Source of the DNA: Mesocentrotus franciscanus
Lineage: Eukaryota > Echinodermata > Echinoidea > Camarodonta > Strongylocentrotidae
Direction of reading: 5' to 3'
Assembly: GCA_037976565.1 (NCBI GenBank)
Contig: CP137668.1
Location: 28,783,373 to 28,847,372, forward strand
Length of the DNA: 64,000 nucleotides
Shown: one piece after another, positions 58,901 to 64,000 of the stretch
Layout of the letters: each line of letters opens with the position of its first letter
How positions within the stretch are numbered: position 1 is the stretch's first letter
Position numbers and translations under genes: made by a program
The notes under the pieces: model-generated
Told to the model about the DNA's origin: nothing
The model's database searches: none
Seen by the model: the letters and a program-made list of their open reading frames with translations, nothing else

Positions 58901-61900
58901 CTGTTGAACATGTCCCATTTAAGACTAAGTCAGAGATAACTTGGAATGAAACCCTTTGAAAGCTTTCAAAGAGAAAAAGAGGGTTCGGCAATAAATATAG
59001 CTTCTCTATCTATCTGCAGAGCATTTGTCTTCCAATCTTGTGTCTTTTCTTTGTAAAAGTTGCCAGACCTGGGATGCCTCTGAGGCAAAATCATTTTATT
59101 TTCTTCTTTCCCCTTGAGGATGGTAAAATTGTATCGACTTGAAGTTAGGAAATATTGAATGTTGATAAACGTGCGAATGCTTTGTCCTATGTGCCGCTGA
59201 GTATATTACCATAAATGAAAATTAGAAATGATTTGTTTTTTGTAAACAGGGTAAAGAAAGCACCCGATGTGAAGAATGTGACAGCAGACGATGTTAAGAG
59301 GGTATCCAAGCAGGTGGAGTTTGAGCTCTACAAGCTGTTCAATGACACAGGTGCCAAGTACAAAGCCAAGTACAGGACTCTAATCTTCAACATCAAAGAC
59401 ATGAAGAACAAGGTCAGTACTGCAGGTTTGAAGTTGAACAAGAGATACCTGTTTTACCTTGTACCGAACAAGTTTTTTTTCTGAGCCTTCCTCATCCATC
59501 ATGGTTTTCTATTCTGATCTATCTATAGATCCAATAGCATTGTATATGGTTATGGATGTGCTATGTAACCCTAGTAACCTAGTTTCCATTTCAACCATTG
59601 TCCCTGATTAAAGATAAAGACCAGTTCTGGGGGGCATTTCATCAACATTTGTCCACCGACAACTGTCGGGGCCGACTAAATTTGACCAATCAGAGGCCTG
59701 GAAAATAGTCGGTGACAATAAAATTGTCGGTGAAAATGATATTAGTCGGTGAAAACCACCGACTAATTGTTTCATGAAACGCCCCCCTGGTCATGCGATT
59801 GCATTGTGAAAGAAACATTGTGGAATCGATCAGAAAAGGTTGATCATCTAGCATATAAGTATTGGTGTGTACTGCAAGGTTCTGGAATCATCAAAATGAT
59901 AAGAAATTTGGCCCAGTCTTGGTAAAGTTACAAGCACTGTACACAGAAAGATGTATATGGGACTACGCGACCACGCGCGATATCTATTTGGTCCCAATAG
60001 ATATAATAATTTACCAAATATATCAATTAGTAGGCGGTTTCCCGACTTTCCTGGCAAAATTTGTATCATCACGTATTAGTCAAAACATATTCTTTCACAT
60101 GATTGGTAATAAGAGCTTCCATTTCATTTTTTTGAGAGAGGGGCGTTTCCAAAACTTGTGTTTACCTTTAAGCCTATGAGAATGAGTTAAAGGTACTATA
60201 TGTCCCATTTGCACGCCAAAAAAAAAGGTTAAATTCCAATGGCATTTGAAAGATAATACTTATTTAGAACTTCTCTCGAAACCAAAGGGCTTGAAAATGT
60301 CTTTTAGTGGGAAAATAACGACTGTTAGTTGTCGAATCGACTTTAGTGATTGCAATCAATTTAGTAATAGTCTGATTTTCAGACCCATGTACCGAATGGT
60401 CGTACTTTTTGTGCTGCCCAAAGATTCAATCAGTTTAATTTTGGCAATTACAAGAAGTGGGTTATTGATGTAGACAAATGCTCATGTACCATTTACAGCT
60501 CATTTTATGTATGTTATTACCCAAGAAAAAAGTGTCTGACAGTGAAGTCTAGAAAGTAAACAGGTTTCCTTGCATAATTTGAATACTAGGACACTGCTAA
60601 CGTTTAAAATTCAGAGATAGGACATACGTGACATATTCATAATTCCTGCAAAGTTCTACACAATTGATGTTGGCTGCAAATGGGACCTTTAAGCCTTGAT
60701 TTGTGCGTTCATCCAAAGATATCTAGTATGCAGAGCAATGATTCCTGTATCTTTTTCATTTTGTTTAAAGAAAAATCTCATGGGTTAGAATTTGTTTTTA
60801 TTTTGACAACCAAACACTCAATTTAATCTATTATCAGTCAGGACCAGCACAACAGGATCAGCACAATGCCTCATTTAAAGAGAAGGTTGAGTTCTGGGAA
60901 GAGGTGAAAAATAATTTGTGAGCGTTATCATTGTTATTATGCAAGTGTGAAGAACATCAGATAAAAAATGTTACATGAAAAGCATGGCTCTTCAAATGCC
61001 TTAATATTCTAAATATGGCATGTAACAGCATAAAAATTACGTGTTTGTGTAGTCCCATATACATATTTATGTGTACAGTGCTTGTAACTTTACCAAGACT
61101 GGGCCAAATTTCTTATCATTTTGATGATTCCAGAACATTGCAGTACACACCAATACTGCTAGATGATCAACCTTTTCTGATTGATTCCACACCGTTTCTT
61201 TCACAATGCAATCGCATGACCAGAACTCAACTTTATCTTTAAGTGATGTTAAGTTAAACAAGTGGGTTGTACAATAACTGTGGGTCCAAAATTGTTTGAT
61301 GACAATTGTTAAAATTAGAGGTTTTCCAGGCATTTAGAGTGTTATTTGCCCATATACCCCTGCTTGTGACAAGCCCTGCCATTAGTATATTACTATACAT
61401 GTTCATTGTTTCTTATGTCACACTTGTCTGTTGGACATTACATTCAGGGTCTGTTCCATCACATCTCAAAGGGATATGTCTCCCCTCCTTCGAGTGTATA
61501 ATAATAATAATAAAAACGTTGCTTATAAAGCGCTTACCACCAAAGTCTCTAAGCGCTATCACTGTACATGTATATTGTTTCTAACATTGTTCTTCTCTAT
61601 ATATTTGTGTGTCAGGGTTTGTTCCGTCACATCTTAAAGGGAGAGATCTCCCCCAGGAATCTGGTGCGCATGTCATCCGATCAGCTAGCATCACAAGAGC
61701 TCATGAAATGGAGAGAACAGGAGGCTAAGCATGTAAGAAATATGACCAGTTTTTATATATAATACAGTGCACTGCTTCAGGCATTATTGTGTCAAAAGAT
61801 ATAGGGTTAAGGTTGAGATTGCAATTGGGATTGTGGTTAGGTTTATGGTTAGAATTAGGTATAGTCTTAGTGTAGAGTTGAATATATATAATTGGTGAGT

Positions 61901-64000
61901 GTAGGATATTAACCGTGGAGCAATTATTGCAAGAACATTTATCATGCAACCTATTCATGTAAACTCTATGCTTAATCTTAAATTATTTGCAAATAGTTAC
62001 TATATCTGACAGGGGGTTGATTCCAGAGTCAATGATGTATTTTTAAATACTTTCTTAAAGGCAATCGTTTAACAATGTTAAATCTGAGATGCACAGCCCT
62101 ACGTGTTAATCAGTGTCTGTGATATGGTGTAATATTGAAGCCCTAAGAAAAATTGTGCTTCAAAATGATCAAGAAGTGCCTCAAAAAGTAAAAATCTTTG
62201 AGTGAGCGGTTTTACCATACTCGTTTTCCCCAATAGACTGTAGTGTTATAAAAACCGTCAGGAAAACGCAAAATTTTGTTTCGATTTCTAATCATAATTA
62301 TCTTGATAATCAGACAGGCGATCGGCTTGTAAAAGTCATGGGGTTCCTGACTGACCTAAAGGTTTATAATTATCATTGCAGCATGAGCTAAATCAAGGAT
62401 TTTGTTTCAGAATCTGAGACAAAGTTACCGGATCCCTTTTATTGGTTCTTGTTCTTTTAGGTATCAAAATCTTCTCAAAGTAAAGTAACATTTGTTTTCA
62501 TCATTATCCATGAGCTGTAAATATTTCATTTTGATGATGATTAAACTTGATTAAATGAAGATGATCATTTCAGTTCTCAATCCAATATTCATCTGTGCTC
62601 TTCCTTATTAGGAGCTGGACATGATAGTCCAGACAGAGGAAGATAAAAAGGGGATGCACATGACCATCGTCAAGAAGACACATAAAGGAGAGGTAGAACT
62701 GGGGGAGGAGGACAACCTAGGAGAATTGGTGGTAAGCTACATCCATTTATTCCATGGTGATGCATAGAAGCATCTATGCTAATGTAGGATGTTGCATTGC
62801 TCTCGCAAGCACATGCACAGCTTGTTGAGTGCTACATGTGTAACTTGTGAAGGGATCTCATATACCAGTTTCATTTAGTTGGTAGGAGTGAGCATGTTTA
62901 GTGTAAAGTTACTTTGGAATTCAGTCCTGGAGCACTTTTCACAACAATTGAGAAAAAAGCTTTCATATTTCCACGCATACAGTTTTCTTGATTCTGGGCA
63001 GATATAGTAGTATCCACCCAGAACTATGTATTACAAGGTATATTTTAACATCTTATTGGCTATCTTATATCTATCTGAAGTGTTCATGAATTCAAAATAC
63101 CGGAAGAACCAAGAACTATGTATCAAAAGGTATTAATTTAACATCTTATTGGCTGTCTTCTATCTATCTGAAGTGTCCATGAATTCAAAATACCGTAAGG
63201 TAAGAAACATAGCATCTAATGGAAAATATCTCTCAAATATGAAACTTTTACTAATAATCTTCAGTAAGTTTGAAGATAATGTCATATTGATTAAGATTGT
63301 GTTTTCTTTGTAGCCCCATTCTAAAGAGGAGGAGGAAACTTCTAAGCAGTCCAACAGATCATCGCCAGTCACGGAACTTAAGAGCCCTTCCAGACTCTCC
63401 TTTGCTTCTCCTAGCAGTCATCCTGGGGGCTCTTCCCCGACTACGCCCACTTCCCCGACCACGCCCAAGATCATGCTCGTAGACACCACCGAACAACACA
63501 AAGCACATCTCTTTGATCTTAACTGCAAGATCTGTACCGGTAAGTCGTAATGCCGTGTGCCCACTTAGGTGATGTTAAATCTAATTTATAACAAGCTCTG
63601 GCATAGTCTGAATGATTTCTGTTACATCGTTCTTCTTAGGCTGGGGTCTTGTTGAGTAGTAGAGTCATGTCTCCTATTTAAGTTGCAAAAGGTCTGTCAG
63701 CATTACAGAATGAACCAAGGTCATACTGTGTCTTAGTGAAGTTGCACGAATGTCTGTCGCATTGTTAAAACCTCATATTTGTATGGTGGAAAATTCAAGC
63801 ACAGTCCTTGATGGACGTGTACTCTTGCTTGTAGCATTTGATACGATTGTATAAAAACATTTCCATTTATTGTAGGTAAAATACCGGCTCCTAAGGAGGA
63901 CAAGGTTTCCAAGAAGAAGGCCATTGTGAGGAAAACCCCCAAGATCATCAAGAAAGTGGTGGCAGAAAAGAAGAAAGGAGGAGTCGTCAGGGAGAAACCG
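46924..64000 (+). CDS. DIDO1: DIDO1/PHF3-family protein (PHD, TFIIS central domain), 3' partial
   Basis: Coding exons 46924-47346, 49149-50733, 52147-52300, 54035-54156, 55359-55624, 56093-56350, 56771-56951, 57514-57701, 58351-58649, 59250-59412, 61616-61732, 62612-62731, 63314-63539 and 63876-64000 (continues). All are GT-AG and all phases agree, giving 1,409 codons so far. Order: Ser/Thr-rich start, Lys/Glu-rich disordered exon 2, acidic linker, PHD finger (about 710-762), Lys/Glu-rich and poly-Glu segment, small Cys-rich motif (about 870-895), Arg/Glu coiled segment, TFIIS central domain (about 1145-1270), then HKAHLFDLNCKICTG. In vertebrates DIDO1 and PHF3 bind H3K4me3 or phosphorylated RNA polymerase II and act on transcription and splicing. 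The SPOC domain expected next is outside the window. The start ATG (gccaccaggATGG) lies 40 bases after an acceptor, so a 5' UTR exon lies upstream. It could equally be called PHF3; the two arose in vertebrates from one ancestor. Confidence 0.9.
48088..48900. mobile_element. 813-bp hAT-type non-autonomous transposon with internal minisatellite
   Basis: The ends TAGGGCTGCGACGAG and GCACAGCCTTA face each other and are flanked by the perfect 8-bp duplication ATAGAGAG (48080-48087 and 48901-48908), the hallmark length for hAT. CTCGAGTA/TACTCGAG motifs crowd both subterminal regions. Inside, 48375-48605 holds four tandem 56-60-bp units (ttcggtaacaatggctgcgc ... gcattgcgacataatcc). It lies in intron 1 of the DIDO1-like gene. 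Confidence 0.88.
49149..50733 (+). CDS. DIDO1: DIDO1-like exon 2: Lys/Glu-rich disordered exon
   Basis: 528 codons. The first 60 residues (DQILRIDAALKSEQIK, then a hydrophobic/acidic stretch) are the most ordered-looking part. The rest is highly charged ([40 protein letters not shown]) with a SYAVSQVLP insert. It probably forms a disordered nuclear scaffold with nuclear localisation signals. The reading past 50733 into the intron is not coding (donor CTTG|gtaaga). Confidence 0.88.
51877..52146 (+). pseudogene. Two decayed tandem copies of the start of DIDO1-like exon 3
   Basis: Segments starting at 51877 and 52012 repeat the acceptor and first ~40 bases of the functional exon at 52147 (gtgaggatgaactgagtgat, attccatttt), each spaced exactly 135 bases. 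The intronic filler between them (tgtcaatccactccttaaaa) is also repeated, so the unit is acceptor plus exon start plus intron. Copy 1 hits TAA after 12 codons and copy 2 hits TGA later. Neither has the PHD-coding part. Confidence 0.85.
52147..54156 (+). CDS. DIDO1: DIDO1-like exons 3-4: PHD finger
   Basis: Exon 52147-52300 encodes an acidic lead (DSGSDWTSDDDPEK) and LWCICRQPHDG. Exon 54035-54156 continues KFMICCDKCEDWFHGKC and WTCPKC. The Cys4-His-Cys3 ligand set is complete. The aromatic W before the first Cys pair and the W in CEDWFHG are typical of PHD fingers that bind methylated H3K4, as DIDO1 does. Confidence 0.94.
54384..54974. mobile_element. TTAA-flanked ~590-bp MITE, copy B (inverted relative to copy A)
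   Basis: Starts TTAAAGGGCAATCCAACC and ends GGTTGGATTTCCCTTTAA with TTAA at both boundaries. Its reverse complement aligns with 33144-33733 over the whole length. Both copies differ at many sites, so they are not a recent duplication. It lies in the intron after the second PHD exon. Confidence 0.85.
56093..56350 (+). CDS. DIDO1: DIDO1-like exon 6: small Cys-rich motif
   Basis: After a basic segment (KKKRLKFFRPPPPK) it encodes HCIGPRCENWARSGSVYCSP and GCIVKHA, a C-x4-C-x11-C-x3-C arrangement similar to the short GP-C...S-x-YC-x-x-C motif also found in CFP1-type proteins. It is presumably a zinc-binding knuckle. The pattern is seen directly; the zinc role is inferred. Confidence 0.8.
57040..57105 (+). 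pseudogene. Decayed copy of the end of DIDO1-like exon 7
   Basis: aacatcaaacatggatacac (about 57053) followed by aatgtattcattttattcag repeats the last 45 bases of the exon ending at 56951 (aacatcaaacatggatacac, then aacatcttcattctactcag), about 140 bases downstream. The donor gtaaaag has become ttgaaga, so it cannot be used as a splice site. Confidence 0.75.
57888..58013. repeat. (ACA/ACT/CTA)n trinucleotide microsatellite
   Basis: Mixed ACA, ACT, CTA and CAA triplets in the intron before exon 9. Frames through it are Thr- or Ser/Cys-rich artefacts. Confidence 0.9.
58351..62731 (+). CDS. DIDO1: DIDO1-like exons 9-12: Arg/Glu helix and TFIIS central domain
   Basis: Exon 58351-58649 gives a long charged helix and then VRVNVKRTLLDVLLTR. 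Exons 59250-59412 and 61616-61732 give VEFELYKLFNDTGAKYKAKY, LIFNIKDMKNK, GLFRHILKGEISPRNLVRMS and LASQELMKWREQEAKH, the hallmark three-helix bundle of the TFIIS middle domain (NLKD-like and L-M-S-x-E-L-A-S motifs). Exon 62612-62731 begins ELDMIVQTEED. In PHF3/DIDO1 and yeast Bye1 this domain docks on RNA polymerase II. Confidence 0.93.
59608..61242. mobile_element. TTAA element with ~230-bp inverted arms, disrupted by a nested MITE
   Basis: The left arm (59608 to about 59966) and right arm (about 61050-61242) are reverse complements across ttaaagataaag, gttctggtcatgcgattgca, gaatcatcaaaatgataag and ggcccagtcttggtaaag. TTAA is at both outer ends. A third TTAA-like terminus (ttaaagagaaggttgagttctgg) starts at about 60874, so the right part may itself be a shorter element and the whole a composite. 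No transposase frame is present. Confidence 0.75.
59630..59786. mobile_element. 157-bp MITE nested in the left arm of the TTAA element
   Basis: Ends GGGGGCATTTCATCAA and TTTCATGAAACGCCCCC, flanked by CTG (59627-59629 and 59787-59789). The intact right arm at about 61222 has the uninterrupted sequence with only one CTG, which fixes both borders. The interior repeats gtcggtgaaaa and ccgactaa motifs in both orientations. Confidence 0.85.
61390..61497 (+). pseudogene. Decayed copy of the start of DIDO1-like exon 11
   Basis: cag followed by ggtctgttccatcacatctc and aaagggatatgtctcccctc matches the start of exon 61616 (ggtttgttccgtcacatctt, aaagggagagatctccccca). The preceding bases (tacatgttcattgtttctta) resemble the intron before the real exon. 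The copy breaks off at 61497 where a TAA/AATAAT retroposon tail begins. Confidence 0.75.
61498..61570 (+). repeat. Short retroposon tail (AATAATAATAAAAACG ... AAGCGCTTA)
   Basis: ataataataataaaaacgtt then gcttataaagcgcttaccac and ctaagcgctatcac. Related fragments lie near 3140-3240 and 57255-57360, pointing to one dispersed family with a TAA-type simple tail. Confidence 0.55.
63020..63203. repeat. Two-copy 92-bp tandem duplication
   Basis: Units 63020-63111 and 63112-63203 share agaactatgtat, aacatcttattggct, tctatctgaagtgt and catgaattcaaaatacc with few differences. It lies in the intron before exon 13 of the DIDO1-like gene. Confidence 0.88.

Noticed and set aside
61800..61860. Second telomeric-like tract (gggttaaggttgag...ggttaggtttatggttag)
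   Set aside because: Only degenerate GGTTAGG-like words; too short and irregular to call telomeric.

Overview
This is animal nuclear DNA: AT-rich, with long introns, GT-AG splice sites and many microsatellites and short transposons. It most likely comes from an echinoderm, probably a sea urchin. The best taxonomic hint is a CR1-like non-LTR retrotransposon that encodes a 2A ribosome-skipping motif (DIELNPGP) followed by a PHD finger and an AP endonuclease/reverse transcriptase. Such 2A-bearing elements are described from the purple sea urchin. The species call is an inference.

Four host genes are present. (1) 428-1595 (+): the last two coding exons of an SLC17-family (sialin/VGLUT-like) transporter, followed by a long 3' flank. 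(2) 32966-8707 (-): a complete PHF20/PHF20L1-type chromatin reader. I assembled it from 19 coding exons whose phases all agree (6,639 nt, 2,212 aa): acidic N-terminus, two Tudor domains, AT-hook-like motif, C2H2 zinc finger, Lys/Ser/Pro-rich exon, PHD finger and a very long disordered exon. (3) 36102-36776 (+): a small 224-aa protein I do not recognise, with a non-coding first exon that probably shares a divergent promoter with the PHF20-like gene. (4) 46924-64000 (+): a DIDO1/PHF3-family gene with 14 coding exons, PHD finger, small Cys-rich motif and TFIIS central domain. It runs off the right edge before the expected SPOC domain.

Introns and intergenic DNA hold a dense set of mobile and repeated elements, several with visible boundaries. 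They include a 256-bp TIR element with a 6-bp target duplication, a 2A-encoding LINE inserted into a 151-bp satellite inside a PHF20 intron, and a tRNA-derived SINE. There is also a pogo-like MITE, two opposite copies of a ~590-bp TTAA element, a hAT-type element with an 8-bp duplication and an internal minisatellite, a foldback element, an interstitial telomeric tract framed by inverted repeats, a 45-bp perfect palindrome, and a TTAA element whose arm carries a nested MITE.

The most unusual recurrent pattern is decayed tandem duplicates of exon segments lying beside the functional exon. There are five instances across the three larger genes (SLC17 exon; PHF20 last exon; DIDO1-like exons 3, 7 and 11). 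Two of the genes encode histone-mark readers, and the gene set resembles groups that are linked on human chromosomes 20 and 6.
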